DNA from: Caprimulgus europaeus
Lineage: Eukaryota; Chordata; Aves; Caprimulgiformes; Caprimulgidae
Assembly (NCBI GenBank): GCA_907165065.1
Contig: OU015523.1
Span: 17,049,834-17,113,833 of the forward strand
Direction of reading: 5' to 3'
Length of the DNA: 64,000 nt
In this document: positions 48,663-62,717 of the stretch, piece by piece
How positions within the stretch are numbered: the stretch's first letter is position 1
How the letters are laid out: every line of letters begins with the position of its first letter
Made by a program: the position numbers and the translations under genes
Notes under the pieces: model-generated
Database searches by the model: none
The model's input: the letters and a program-made list of their open reading frames with translations, nothing else
Told to the model about the DNA's origin: nothing

Positions 48663-49137
48663 CTCTTGTGTGGATGTTCACAGCATTGACTCATTACCAA
48701 AACCAGGTGGAAATTATTCAAAAAAAGCTACAGTGTTCCTCGCCTCTTTACTTGTATAATTGCATTTGAAATTCTGATTTTATTGAGTTTGATCAATGAG
48801 GAAATTTCTGCCAATGACCTGAGAATGGATACCCTTCTGCTGAGAAGACCAAATACAAGCAAAGCCCAGGCAAAGTGCCTCCACTACGTTTACAACACTA
48901 ACTGCATTCATTTTTGATTGCATCTATTCAACAGACATGCCTGACAGTTAGGAGGATGGCTATGTCATAAATGATTCAGTGTTCTTGCATCTCCAAGTAA
49001 GGACTGAAAATGCATATCTCCAACAGGCTACCAGCAAGAGCAGGGACTTCACAATCCTGGGACTACTAAGCTGGAAAACAAATAAGTTTTGGGGGTTTTG
49101 GTTTATTTTTTCTTTTTCTGTCTCTCTCTCCTTTCTT

Positions 49138-49180
49138 AAAAACAAAACAAAACAAAACAAAAACAAACAAACAAAAAAAC
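49138..49180. repeat. A-rich (AAAAC)n repeat
   Basis: AAAAC/AAAC units run together into an A-rich stretch. A possible POPDC2 poly(A) signal lies just before it (49102-49107, minus strand). Confidence 0.85.
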
Positions 49181-50526
49181 CCCACAAACCACCAACAACA
49201 AAAAAACTAAGCAAAACTTGATGACTTTTTATCTGATTCCAGCAAAAACAAATACACTTGTTCCTTCCCTGGCCAGTTCCTTCATATCCCAGCTTTAAAG
49301 TTTGGAGTCATGGAAGCAGTAGAGGAACAGGCATGTAACTCAAAGCACCACTGTACAAAAGAGAAAAATCTTCCAGTTCCACTGTTGTCAGAAACTAAGA
49401 ACAGCAGTTGGATGAAACTGTGGTTGCCTCTAGGACAGAAAGCCCAGCCCTAGGCTTGGTGTCTGGCGGCTGGATGCCAGAAAGCAGCTATTACGGGGCA
49501 GTGGCAGGAATGCACATTTCAGGGTCTGCAGCTGGCATGCAGCAGCTGGCTAAAAGTAGCTCAGTGTGAAATTTCTCTCTTGGCCAGTTGGGTCTGAATT
49601 TCAAGCATGAGCCACCCTCCTGTCTATTTCTGTTCGCCTACATCGCGCCTCTGCCCCGATATCCACCAGACCCGGGAATTTTTCCCTTGCAGAGTAAAGA
49701 GTTGGCATTTTGGAAGAGAGGAACTCACTCCTACTCATCCAAAAGCAGAGCCTGGGGTGTTTAGCCTGTCAGTTCACCCAGAGTCATTGGAGGCAAGAGC
49801 TACACCACACAGGGCAGACTTTTTCATTTTTGAATACCTTCCTGATCTGGCTGAGCCAAAGCTCAGCAGCAAAAAGGAGGACAGCAAATGCTGGGATGAG
49901 CTGTGGTAAGCACAAGGAGGAAGGACTCTGAGCTTTCTCCCCCTGCCCAGATTGAGCACTTGCAAGGTGTACAGCAACTCCCTTCTATCAATCCTCTGTA
50001 GACCCTGGAGCTGCTGTCAGCATCAGACAGGGTTGTCTGCTCTCTTACCTGCAGATGTCTTTCTCATCTTAATTCTGGAGTATCTCCAGGCACAGGTCTT
50101 CCTCATGAGGACTGAGGTTGAGCCCTGTGGGGTCTCTCTGTGGATACTAGCATAACACCTGCCAGCCTGCACACCATTTGGGTTTCTCTGCCTCCTCTGA
50201 GGGATGGAGAGAGGACAGGGAAGAGCTTTCTATGCCTGGGTTACCATCCCTTCCACCCCACAGTGCAGCTGGTGCCTGGAGTTGAGCCTTCACCCTGCTG
50301 CTTTTCCTTGAGAGAATCACACAGTTGGACCCCACCTCCCAAGATTCCTTGGAGCAGCAGGCAAAAAAACGCTGTGGAGGAACAAACCCAACGGCAAATG
50401 AAGGCGAGAGGCTGGGGGCTGCGGCTCTGCCTGGGCAGTTGCACTGCAGGAAGAACTTGCTTCCTCAAGCGGGTACTTACGCAGGGGTCCCACACAGGGC
50501 GAGGCGTGCCCATGCCAGGAGTGCCC

Positions 50527-53500
50527 TCACTTCATATACTCCCCTTCGCTCACATAGTCCATAAAAGACCCCGGCAACTCAGCAAAATCTTCCAAGACAA
50601 GACTGGTGGAGTCCTCACCCAGCACGTCACTGTCAGGCCGGGATGCCCGGGAGCGTGGAACCGGTGGTGGTGGTGGCTGTGGAGGGGGCTCAGAGGCACC
50701 AGCCTGGTCAGAGGTGGGTGGTGGCTCCTCACAGTCCTCTGACTCCCCCTCGGAGGAGGTTGGCCCGAGGACATGGTAGAGGCTGGGCAAGCGGATGTCG
50801 AAGCGAAGGCCGAACTTGGCAAAGAGCTTCTCGTTGAGGGAGTAGAGCTTCTCCGAGATGTCGTAGCCCAGGTAGGATGAGAAGAGACGGGCAATGTAGC
50901 GGTCCTTCCTCAGGAGGAGATACAGCTTCTTCCTCGGCCAGGTGATGAAGCTGCAGTCAGTCTCAGCTGTCAACGTGACCTGTGGGGCAGGGAAGGAGCA
51001 GAGTAAACCCTACCACCTGGGTAGGGATCACTGACCTCGGGGCTGCGTGCTTCTCTCCACTGAAAGACCCCAGCCCCTTTGACACCTGCTCTCCTTGGAG
51101 ATGATGGGGCTGGAGAGCCAGACTGCCCAAACCAAACGGTCAGATAAATCCTTACCTGCCTCTGCTTCCTCTCCCCAAGGAGCCAGAGACCAGCTTTTCC
51201 TCCGCAATTAGCAGCACGCCCTCGCTTAGCCTAGCCACGTGACTAGCTACATTTCAGCCTCTCACGTTCAGATGATGCTCCCTGTTGACACCCAAGTGAT
51301 GTAGCTGAAATGAGTGGGGTGGCACAGATGGCCTTAACCCCCTACAGAAACATTACACAGGGAAGTGTTTCTGTGTGCCCAGCTGTCCCAAGTCACCAAT
51401 GGGCAGCCCTGCAGCAGGCTGCCACCAGGTCACAAACCCCCTGCTCCAAGAAGGCTCTGGGTGTGGGAAGGGCCACCTGGAAGGCCTGGTCACCTTGTGT
51501 CAGAGGGACATTGTCTCATCAACTCTGCCAGACACTTGTGCAGCTGAATAGCCTTGAAGGGTGCATGGCACAGCTCAGGAAGAGAGGAAACAAAAGGGAG
51601 TTACTTGAGAGAACTCACTCAAAGTTTTATTGGGTTGATTTTAGAGAACATTCTGTTTTGCTTTGGTTTTGCCAATGGGAACAGAGCCATTTTTCCTCCC
51701 AGCTGTAAGACCAGACTATTAATAATAAAAAACATTATACAATACATGAGTGTATATTGTAATATATAAATTTATTACTACTAATAAAAGGTAAGAAACA
51801 CAGGAAGGGTCAAACTGTATTGGGCCAAAAAACATCCGAGTGTAACAGAGACACTGGCATGTGAACAAGTGCTGGAGCTGAAATATCCCGGGGGCTCCCT
51901 TTCACTCTATATCCAGGGGTCTCCTTGGGCAGCCACCATGGCAGAGGGCCACTGGGAAGCTGAACACAGCTTGGCTGCATGTGTGTGTCCTTGGGTTTGA
52001 TATTTAATGCCACTGCCATGCAAGCAGCTGCCTTATGAAAGGAATATAGAAAAGAAAACCTGAGAACTTTCCCAGGCTGAAGTGAGCAAGAGGAAGGGTC
52101 ACACTGAAAGTGAAATGACCAGAATCTCATTTTCCCAACCAATTTCTGGCATGGCAATCGAAAGCCTCTGCTTCTCATGAAGGATTAAGTGAGATGTAAT
52201 AAGAAAACCTCTCTCCTAACCAGAGCAGCAGGACAAGATTTCAGTCATGAATCCCCTTGACACAAGTGCTCTGGCATAATTCAGTCTTCTGGGGGAAAAA
52301 GCCAGCCCTGAAACCCAACTCCTTCAGGCACTGGGAGCCAGCAGTTCTGTGGGAAAAAGACACAGACAAAGCAGATATCTCAAGGAAACCAGCTCTCAGT
52401 GTAGACTGAGTCACACTTCTGCCAATTTTCAGTGGGCTCAGGACTGAAGCTGCTCAATCCAGAGAGCTGTGCGGAGAACTTGGGCAAGGAAAACCTTCCA
52501 TGCTCTCATCCAGTAAAGTCCTAGAGTCAAGCATGCACTTTTTTTAAAGCAAATTATTGTGATACTGGGAATAAGGTTGACATGTGCCACAGGGTTTTAT
52601 TAACTACTCAAGTAAGAGGGACTGGTGAGTTAAACAGCTGCCAAAAGCAGCACATCACCATGGGTAAGCATGGCCATCAAGAGTAGTGCCCTGCCAGGAT
52701 CACGGACCCGTCAGATCTCACCTCTAAATACCAGTGTCACACAATCTGCTATTTCTTCATGCTCCTCAGTAAGCAGACACGGGGTTTAGGCATTTCTAGC
52801 ACATGGCTGCAGCCTTTCCCCACCCAGGACTCCAGCTCCCCATCCCAGTGCCAGGCAGAGCCAGCCTCCCTGACCAGCCCTCTCGCAGAGCAGGAGAGAG
52901 GCCAAGAGTGCGGTGCTGGCAGGGCTGGTGCTGCCTGCCACCAGCTTGCTCCCGAGCTGTCTCACGCACCACAGGTGAAGACACCTGGGTGGTAGGGAAC
53001 ATTCAGGTCACAGAAACTCACTCAGAAAACACTGCAGATATCTTTGCAGGTCACATGCCATTAAGACGCCCATCTCCTGCCTTAGAGGGAATAGTCCCCT
53101 GCCAGGAGCACGGGGCAGCCATCATTCTCTCTGCTCGACTTTTAGGCAGATGCAGTCCAGGAGCTAGCAGCAATCTGCTGTCAGGTTGAAGCCCTGTGCA
53201 AAACATGAGATACCCCCACGCCTAGCACAGCCATGCTCTTGTTGCCCTCCCTATCTTGGTCCAACATCCCTATTTCTGCTCATGAGCTGTAGCCCTGTGC
53301 CACGGTCACACAGCCATTGCCCGCAACTCTTCTTGCAAGACCACAATCACTGGCAATGGCACAGCTTTCAGGAGTGACCATCACGACCCTTTCACACAGT
53401 ACATGGGCCAAATTCAGACCCAAGGAAAGCAGATTTGGAGAGCTGCCCTGGTTTAACCAAGTCTGATGTGGCTGCCCTCATGAGAAAGCATCTCCATTCC

Positions 53501-56500
53501 CTCACGACCGTCCCACACTCCCAAGGGATTAGCAAAATCCCTCCTCATATGCCCTAAATGACATATTCTAGATTGACATCCTGGCAAGGATCAGCCTGTC
53601 CAGGGATGTGAGTTAAAGGCAGAGAGATATGGTCTTGAGTAATCTCCTCCAGAAGGAAAGCCAAACAAATACTGTGGTGCTGACAGCAAGAGCAAAATCC
53701 TTTTAGTTACTGCAAATAAGAACTGGTCTGGCCTCTCAGCAAGGGATTCTTCTGCTCAGAAAGAACCATATTCGGGTGTGAATCATCCTTTCTGCTTCTC
53801 CACCCCAAACACATCACCATCAGAAACTTCTATGAGGAACAGGATATTTATGGATTTACATTGCTGCTGCATATCACTGTGGCTGCTGGAACGACGCACC
53901 CTGCTAGCAGTGTGCAGGGCAAATGCAGCAACGCAGGTACAAGGGAGCACTGTAATGGAAGCGAGCCAGCAACCCAATACCTCCTCTCCATGCTAAACTG
54001 AAAGGGGCACCGCGCTCCATCCTCCCTGCTGTCTGCTGATAGTAGGAGCATGGCACTGAGGGCTCCAGAGGAAGGCAGAAAAAAGGGTAACAGAGCTGAT
54101 AACACCACCCTGTGCTGCCTAAACCACAAGGAAGGTGTTCCTGGTTAGCTTGGAGTGGCATAATGAGCCTCCTCCGTCCCCTTCTCAGGCACGCAACGAA
54201 GTGGCAAGGAGCAAGGCTGGGTTACCTGGAAAGTTCCTTCCTCAGAGGGTCGCAGCGATTCCCATTCTGGAGAGTCCAGGAACTGGTATGGAAAGACGTA
54301 GTGAAGGAATTGTCCATCCTGGCTCACTCGGACCCTGCAGAGAGAACAGGTGAAGCGCACAGGATTAGGCCACAAAATAGGTGTCACATCAGCCTGATCA
54401 GCATACACAATGTGCAGGCAGCCAGTCCCACCAGGGAGGAAAGGACTTCTCACCATCTCACACATCTCATACCTTCTCTGGGACAGCTGGAAATACTCCA
54501 GTCTATGGGGCTGTATCCCCTTTCTCTGTAGGAAATGATATTTGCTGCCACTTCCCATATTCCAGCTGTTTTCTGTTTCCTTCTACAAAGCCGGCCCTTA
54601 CAGTTGCAGTGCTTAGTCCTAAACCAGGACTTCTCAGCCCACAAGACTGCTGTTGCTTTTCAGGTACTTCTAAGCCAGTCTGTGGCTCTTTGTACTTGCA
54701 TCTGCTCCCTGCCTTCAGAGTTGCACAAAGGCATTCCCCACCTCCATGCTGGGAAGCTGCTGCACCCAGAACCCCCCAAAATCAAATTGGCCATCATTCC
54801 TGACACATCAGGCTGTGAGCTCATAGTTTACTGCACATGACCATTCCATCTCCCTTGGCTCCAAGTATTCCTTTCCCCTCCTTTTGCTATAATTGCCTGC
54901 CAATGCCAAGGTCAAACTTGCACCCAGCCCTGCGAGGGTAGGAGCAGAGAAGAGCTGCAAAGGCCTGGGGCACCGGCAGGGCACTCTGCACCTCTGTTTG
55001 TAGCTCTGCACCACCAGATTTGCAGCCTCTTGCCTCCATGTCACCATGTCCCCCCGTTGTGTGATGCATAAAGGCAATTCTAGCTTTCAGGAGATACAAA
55101 GCTCAGTTCCCTGTTGACTTCCAGTGGGCTACAAGGGTCAGGGATGGCAGGGCAGGTTGCCTGATCCAGGCACAATCTGCATTTCCAAGCTCCCCTTGTC
55201 TTGCTATTCAGTTTAATTTGGGGCATCATAACAGCAGCAATGCTCTGCTGGGTCAGCAAGGACCTCACAAGGCAATAGAGGGGGTACCAGGAAATGCAAA
55301 TCCAATCCCATCTCCACAGAGCATCCTATACGAGCCAAGAAGCATACTTCCCACTGCAAAAGAGAGCAGAACAACCACCCCACCAGCACTGGCTTACTCT
55401 CCATTGCAGCGCTTTCATGCCCACAGAGCAGAATCAGACTATCCAGTGCAGGGTAAGACAGCACAGACTCTTCCCCACTAACATTATTTGCAGATATAGT
55501 AATCTACAGAGCAAGCTGCTCAGCACAGACATTTGGTGAAGGGAAAGACACCTTCCCTTCAGCTTCCCACCCCAATGGAAACGCATGTACCCGATTTTCT
55601 CCCAGGGCTTTGCCATTCAGCACTGGTCAGTGGTCCCAGGATGCTCTTAACACATGCTAGAAAAGCGACAAAGACTAAAAAAAGGAAGGACAGACCTTCT
55701 TCTTTATACACTGTCTCGATGGACCACCACAGTAACACATGAGCTCTAAGTGATGCTGGGTTTGTCTTCCCAAAGGAAAATCCTTGTGACACCCACCTCT
55801 TACAGTTCAGCATTGCTCCCATTTACAGAACTCCTTCCTTTCCCTCTCTCACTTGACACTCAGGCCAAGCGCCCGGCAGCAGCTGGGAAACCAATATTAC
55901 TGTTTGCCTTGCATTTGGGTTTTGCAAATGGTTAAAAGTATGTTGTGGGATCTCAGATGAACAAATGCCAGTAGTTCATCAGCACAGTTCACTCAGTAAC
56001 CAAATCCTCAGTGTGACTAGGGGTCCCTGAGGTCCTCCTTAGTGGTCCAGAGGACATGAATGCATGAGAGCACAGGGTAAGAAAGAGGCCTGATGAGGCA
56101 AGATCCACCACAGGAAAGGTCTCTCTCTTTTGACAATATGACCCTCAAAGTGAAAAATTTCAGGGCCCTGAGGGTTGAAGTGTTGGGAACAGGGGTGGAA
56201 CCTCTCCCTGAACACTGCTGACGAGGGGGAGCAGGTGAACCAAGGACTCCTACTCAGCGTACACTTGGCCTTTCATATCACAGATGTATGTCTGGCACGC
56301 AGACACACCACCTTCCTGCCTTGAGAAACTCTCACAAACAGACTGCTCCCATCAGAAATAAGATCACTTTAAAATGACAGAGAAAGAGGAAAGGGTCCCC
56401 CAACAACATCACAAGCAAGGCTGAGCTGGCCACTTCACTGCACATAGCTTGGTTTTGCAAATTGTTCCCTGAAATACTCTGATTTAGAAAATACAACAAA

Positions 56501-57155
56501 AACAACACCCAAAAGCAAATTATCCTCCTCCCCAATAGATCCATAACTCAAAGCCCCTTCAGAGGAGGAAAAAATCATCACCCCAGTTTCTACAGAGAGT
56601 GAAATTACAACAATAAGCCGCAGAGCTTTGCTGTCAGCCTGTTCAGAAACAGGAAAGGCTTTACCTGCCAGACAGCAGCAATGAGAGGCGGTCGATGGGC
56701 GTCTTGCCCTCCACCGCGTAACACTGGTCTCTGACCAGCGACTGGACTTGTTCTTCACAGCACTTCACAATTTCTTTGTAGACTTCTAGGGGAACCTGCA
56801 AGGGCAGGTACATGGTCTTGTAGAGAAGGTCAAACTCTTCTGGGATGGTGTTTCTGCGGAGCCGGTAAGCCAGGTGAGCCAGCTGAAGCAAGCAGATGAA
56901 GACAAGCAGTATGTTCCAGATGAAGATATCCAGCCCACAGGCGCTCAGCCAGCCCCACAGAGCGTAGCAGAAGTAGCCTGGGGCCAGGAGGCCAAAGATG
57001 TAGAGGGACCCAAAGATGCCACTTCCCCCCATGTAACCCATGAGGACAATGCAGCTGGCCAGCTGGTAGGCTGCTCCTTCCATAATCTCCTTCCAGGCAT
57101 CGCACACCGGAGGCTGGAGAATAGCCTGGTCCCAAGAGAGGCTGCTTGCGCTCAT
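50527..57155 (-). CDS. POPDC2: POPDC2, Popeye domain-containing protein 2 (3 coding exons, complete)
   Basis: Membrane protein of heart and skeletal muscle that binds cAMP through its Popeye domain and is linked to cardiac pacemaking and conduction. Exons in transcript order: 57155-56665, 54334-54226, 50979-50527; GT-AG junctions with phases 2 and 0 give 1053 nt, 350 residues. The N-terminal part (residues about 30-97) contains three hydrophobic segments. The Popeye domain follows; the cAMP-site motif DSPEW starts at Asp184, and FQVT is split by the second intron (Gln200/Val201). Residues 264-272 (LPSLYHVLG) close the conserved part. The C-terminal tail is acidic and proline-rich (PPPQPPPPPVP around 298-308) and ends EGEYMK. 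The start at 57155 was chosen because it matches the family's MSA start and has A at -3; an in-frame upstream ATG at 57215 would add 20 residues. A possible poly(A) signal on this strand is at 49102-49107. POPDC1/3 are less likely given sequence and PLA1A/COX17 neighbours. Confidence 0.95.
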
Positions 57156-57215
57156 CCTTCCCCACTCCCCACCCTCCCTGGCCGTCCTGCGCTCAAAACC
57201 AATTGTCATACACAA

Positions 57216-60200
57216 AGGGTGCTGCAGAGGTCTGAAACCAGAGCTGCTGGGTTCCTCCTCCTCCTCTTGAGCACCAGCCGGTCCTACAGCAGCGTGCTTC
57301 AGAGCGACATGTTAAAAGTGCCGCCAAATGTTTCTGTGCCTGAGAAAATCCCCAAAGGGCTTGTTGCTCCTCTTCGTGGCTCACAAAACAGCAGCTGGCT
57401 CCCTCCTTCGCCACAGCGGTGAGAAAAGGAGCTGGCAAATATGAGGCCAAAAGAGCTCAGTCAAAGAAAGAGTAGAGGCCATTAGCTGGAAAACTCGCAG
57501 ACAGGACAGAGATCTCGCTGCACTGCCTCTCTCGCCAGCCCTCTGGCACTGGAAATAGCGACTGTGAGAGAGCAGCGGAGGGAGCTGGTGTTGAATGTGG
57601 AATGTGTATCACTTGGCAGCGGAAAGGAGAGAGACCCCAAATGGATAACCATGTTTGGAATTGAAATCCAAGGAGCAAAAGCAGCGAGGAGAACAGAGAG
57701 CAGGCACGCAGCCGCTACTTAACATAACTCAGGCGCCCAGATAAGCCCAGCGCAGCTCCAGGAGGGGAAAGGAGAGGGGGAAACAACCAGTTTATCACAG
57801 GGAGCTGCAGCCACATGCGCTGCTCTGCGCTGCTCTGTGCTCTTGCAAGAGAGTGACTTTCACCCAGCACAAAAAAGGAGAAAGGTCACCCCCTTCTCCT
57901 GCTGTGGCTCGCAGTGGTGGCAGGGACGGAGCGAAAGAAGACATTGGCTCTCAGGAAGCGCTTTCCAGGCGCTGCAGCACAGCCTCCCCTTGCACCAGGC
58001 AGCTCCATCTCATGGGGTGTTTGAGACCAAGGGGCACGAGGTAAAGCTCCGCAGGGGCAGACAGTTGTGATTGCAAGGGGTAAAGCCAGAGTAAATGAGC
58101 CGCTGGCACCCAGCTTCAGCTATCACCAAGGGGATTATCCTGCATAAAAGTCTGGGAGTGTAACATGTGGAAGTGAGTTCTGCAGCGAAAACCTAGTTGA
58201 GGGAGGATTCTCCCATCCCACAGGTCACAGGCTCTGCTGGGAAAAGTCCTTGAGAAATGTCATCTCACTCATGTCATTTTCACTCTTTTATAGCTATTTG
58301 AAACACCCAGGACCTTCATTTAGCACAGAGGAAAGCCAACTCTTTCCACTCAGGTAACCTGGGACGCAGGCATCACAGGGACCCACCAAGTTCAGTTCTC
58401 TGTGGTCAGCTACAGAAGAGATGCGTAAATGCAATTTCTCCCCGGCTTCGAGTAACACATTATCAGTCACACAGGCAGGATCTGCCCCGCTACCAGGAAG
58501 CAGTTACACTTCAGGCATTGACACAACCCGCACGCTCAGTCAACAGCACGAAGTCAGCCCGCATGGGTCAGTGGAGTAGAGATAGGGTTTCAGGGGTGGT
58601 TGTGTTTCAGGCCGAGCTTGCAGCTGCCCTGCCTAACATGCCATTCCCCTTGGCACCATTCACTTAAAGACACACTAATCGGCTCGTCTACTAACAGTGC
58701 TCTGGAATAACACTATCTCCTGGGTGAGGCTTGAGCAATGCTGTATGGCAACCTTAAAGAATTCATTATGGGCTTGGACAGTACAGCCTATCTCTACAAC
58801 AATTAGCCCACATGCAACATGAAGCATTACGACCCCTAAGAGCAGCAAAGGCTGTGCATTCTTAACGAGTTGCCACGTGGGAAGGAAACAAGACAAATCA
58901 AGCTTCGCACAGGGGGTGAGCACGATCCACTCAAATGCTTTCTGTTAAGGGTGAAGCGAAACAGGGAACATTGTCTCAATGGTCCATTATTTAAGTGAAG
59001 AAATAAATCCCACTGACAGAAGCAGAACAAGGCTCAGCTGCATGAAGTATGGGGAAATTAAGAACTTCATTTCTCTCAACCTCCTCTGCAAAGAAGGAAG
59101 GATGACCTTATAGCCAAAGCATTACAATAAAAAACTTGGGAGCCAAGTTCTGTTTCTCATACCATTGCCATGTGCTTGCTAGATGATCCCAACAACTTGT
59201 CTACCTTTAGGCCTCTGCAAAAACACAGCATTATAAGGGGCCCTCTTTCCAAGATAGGCTGACATTTGATACAATGGAGAGTTGGGAAATGAAGATTGGG
59301 AACACTCAGAAGAAAGATACTTCAGGGAAGACCTGTGAGACAAAACTGAACTGCTATGAATAGCAATGTTGAACTACATTAGAGGAAGCACTCTCAGAAC
59401 CAACATTGCAATTTCTCCCACCTTTCTGTACTACCAAAACACTTTTGCAGCAACATCAAAGAAAGTGACCAAAGAAAAAAAAATATAAAGTTATTAATTT
59501 CACTCCTCAGTCAGGTAAATTCCTGAGCTAGGAGATACTCTGGAACACAACATTAATGACTGGTTAGAACACAGAAGGTGACTCCTCTGGCACCTTCCAG
59601 AACATGGACAGCAGCGATGCAGTAACCCCAGAGGTGCTGGAGCCAGTGCCATGGGCAAGGACAGCCTGTTGTGACTTCCCTGTGGAAGGAAGACAAGAAG
59701 CTTTAAACCCACAGCAGTCACAGTACAAAGCTCTCATTTTAGAAACCACACAACTTTTCTTCTGGGGCTTAACATGACATCATAGAGAAAATTATATAGC
59801 CTTTTAAAGAGTAGATATCTGAGCATGTACTAGAGATTAATTTAGGCATTTTCAGGGCAAGTTTTTTTAACAGGAAGATTTGTAAAGTGGTTGAACCACC
59901 AAGGCTCCAATCTCCCTTTCTCCCTTGAGTACCCATGGCCATATAGACTGTTTTCACAGTATATTCAGTTTTCCACCCAGCAAGAGTTCAAAAAGCTTTC
60001 TTAATTTTCCAAAGAAATTTCATTTTCATGTCCCACCTTGAATTAGAATACATGTCTTCCATCCAGCTGGGGTTCATCTGACATGAGTGTAAAAAAAGCC
60101 AATACTGATTCAAGGGGAAAGCCACACAAGTATTAAAATGGAGATACCAAAGCCTAAACCAATTTGTGATCAAGAGAGTAAGTGCCTAGAAAACACCTGA

Positions 60201-62717
60201 GCAGCATTGAGACTCCTCCCTGGAAGAAGGAGTGCAGGCATTACAACAAAATGAGTCTGTGAAGAAACAAAATAGACACATCATGCTTCTCAGCACTGAA
60301 ATTGTCAGTGTGTAAACAGTTATTCCATTAATTTCCCCACATACAAAGAATTCAGCCAGCAGCACTTAATATTCAGCCCCATGCGATGATGCAATCCAGG
60401 TGCAGAGTACACTGTGTTTGGCAAACAAATCCTCTGTCCTTGAAAGCAGCCCCGTGTCAAGAGATTATCAGCCCTGGATGTCACAGCAGCTGAACAACTG
60501 GCCATGCGGCCCATCCTCAGGAAGTCCAGAGGTTCACTACTGATCCCATAAGCTGAAAACTAGTCCAATCGCCCGTGCTGAGGACACCAAGACCTTGACA
60601 GCTTAAAGTCAGAGAGGGCATAATCAGACATCTCCTTTTTGATTTATTATATAGTGCATCACTGACATCAGTCTGCAAAACTGTTACTTACATATACTAA
60701 TAAACCCTGTAGCTCCAGAATATCCACGTGGTGTTTCCAATCACATTTGGCCTACAGCTGTTGGGAGAGCCCTAAAGCCTGTTCCACACAAGCCCATGGT
60801 GAAGCACAAAGGGACAAGGACGGCATGTACCACATTTAGTTGCACTACTGCTATCCAGAGTAGCCAAGTTTCCTGCTCCTGCCACGTTTCACGCCCTCAC
60901 AGCTACACCAAACACCCTGTGCAGGGCAGCATCTGTCACCAGCTCCAGTGCCAATAACCTCCAACCCCCAAATCAAGCCTTGAATCTACTCCACAGGAAT
61001 CCTGTAGGAACAAATGAAGCCTCTCAGCACGAAATCTGATTTGACTACAAGGTTTTCCCATTGTTGCTTTTAAGTATATAGTCCTCCAGTTCTCCTTTCC
61101 ATACCTGTTGCACAGGTATCACAGTATCCCACTCATAATCTTACAAAAGCTTTCTAAAATATCTACCACGCTTTTATCTTCATGCAGGCCTTGATGTCAC
61201 ATTTCTTTAACTTCTAGAATTGTACACAATTGTATGGGGACCCCTTTTTTTTTTCTTGATCTGATTTAAATAGCCCTCCATTCTTACTTGACCACTGCAT
61301 CTCCTGCCCTCCTCCTAACTCTGTGGCACCATTTCCACAGTTCACCTAGACTGGACATGCTACCACAAAGCTGGTGCTCACCCACCTTTTAACATTTCAT
61401 TCAGTTCAAGCCCATTCATTCAACAACAAACGACTTTATTCAAGTTTCTTACCTCAAGACAACAATAAATGCCCAGAGGAGCACCAGGTCCTGCACCCCA
61501 GCCAGCTGTGGTGCTGCAGAAGGCTTTGATTTATTTTTGCCAGAACTACACCTGTGTCCCTTCTCTTAGGCTGGAAGCCAACATGGGAACAACTCTTCCC
61601 TCAGGACAGGAAAGTAGACAACCAGCATAAAACCAAGTCTAACAACCCACCTTGTCCCCTGCAAGCATTTTTGGAGTCCATTTCCTCAGGCTCCAGTACC
61701 TCTGTGAAACATTCCTGGAAGCAGAGTCTAAACTCTCCTCACACAACCTGAGTCTTGGCAGAGACAGTACCAAGTGTCACTAAATGCTCACAGCCTATTC
61801 ATTGCTGGCTCAGAATACGCACACCCCAGCAGGCAGAGAAACAATCAAAAAGACACCCATCCTTCCAACAGGATCAAACCAAGAGAACAATCAAGATAAA
61901 ACACAGATTTTATATCTTCAATTTCTGAAAAGAAAACTCAGCAGGAGGGGAGGCAGTAAGCCATCTTAAGCAAAGTCAACTCATCAAAGGAAGAATAACC
62001 ATAGGGTTGCACAGAGACACAGTACAGAACCAGAAAAGTCCCACATGTGAAACAAACTATCAACTGCAATTTTTCTTGCTCTAGATTGTTAAGAAGGAAC
62101 CAAAGGCCACAGTCATCTTCTCACTGTCATGTCACACAGGTGACAAGACAGAAAACAAAAGCCCATGTACACCTAGCCACACAACAACTGGGCATTAAAA
62201 AAAAAACCCCCAAAACAAACAACTTTCCTCTGCTCCCCTTCCCTTGAAGAACTACTGGCTTAAGAATTTGGTACAGCAAGTACTTAATTCTTCATTATAA
62301 AGAATGAAGCTTGAATCCTAGGATAAAGCTGACAGAATTCTCCCAACTTTGTTTGAAAAGGGGAAAGCAAATCCAGTTTTGACTCCAAGGAAAGTTCACT
62401 TCATAAGGCTGTCATCATCTTTGTACAAACAGTTACACCTACTGTCACAAAGAGCACAAGCTTCAGCATGACTCTGCTGGAAGCAGTAACAAGGCACCAC
62501 TACTAGCATGATTTCTCAGTTTGCATCAGAGGGAAAACCCACTGAGGGCCCATGTGTTCAACCACAACACCAGAGTCATCACTGTTCTCGTTTCACTGAG
62601 TAAGCAGGCTTTTCTCATTCTCTCCATTCCTACAGCACGGTGTTTTGAATGAGGAGAGCACTGTCATTTCTTTACTAAAAAGAAACAGAAGTCAGGAACA
62701 CTGGTCATTTTCACACT
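57216..62717. other. Intergenic stretch between POPDC2 and COX17
   Basis: The first part (about 57.2-58.1 kb) probably holds the POPDC2 promoter and any 5' untranslated exon. No coding exon, LTR or CR1 was recognised in the rest. Confidence 0.55.

Larger units (their letters stand above)
47763..50526. other. Intergenic stretch, includes possible POPDC2 3' UTR
   Basis: It holds the 52-bp duplication and the CA and AAAAC repeats. The part from about 49102 to 50526 may be POPDC2 3' untranslated sequence if the AATAAA at 49107-49102 (minus) is used. Confidence 0.5.

Noticed and set aside
50140..50742. Plus-strand frame of 200 codons
   Set aside because: Antisense shadow of the GC-rich last POPDC2 exon.
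56874..57422. Plus-strand frame of 182 codons
   Set aside because: Antisense shadow of the first POPDC2 coding exon.
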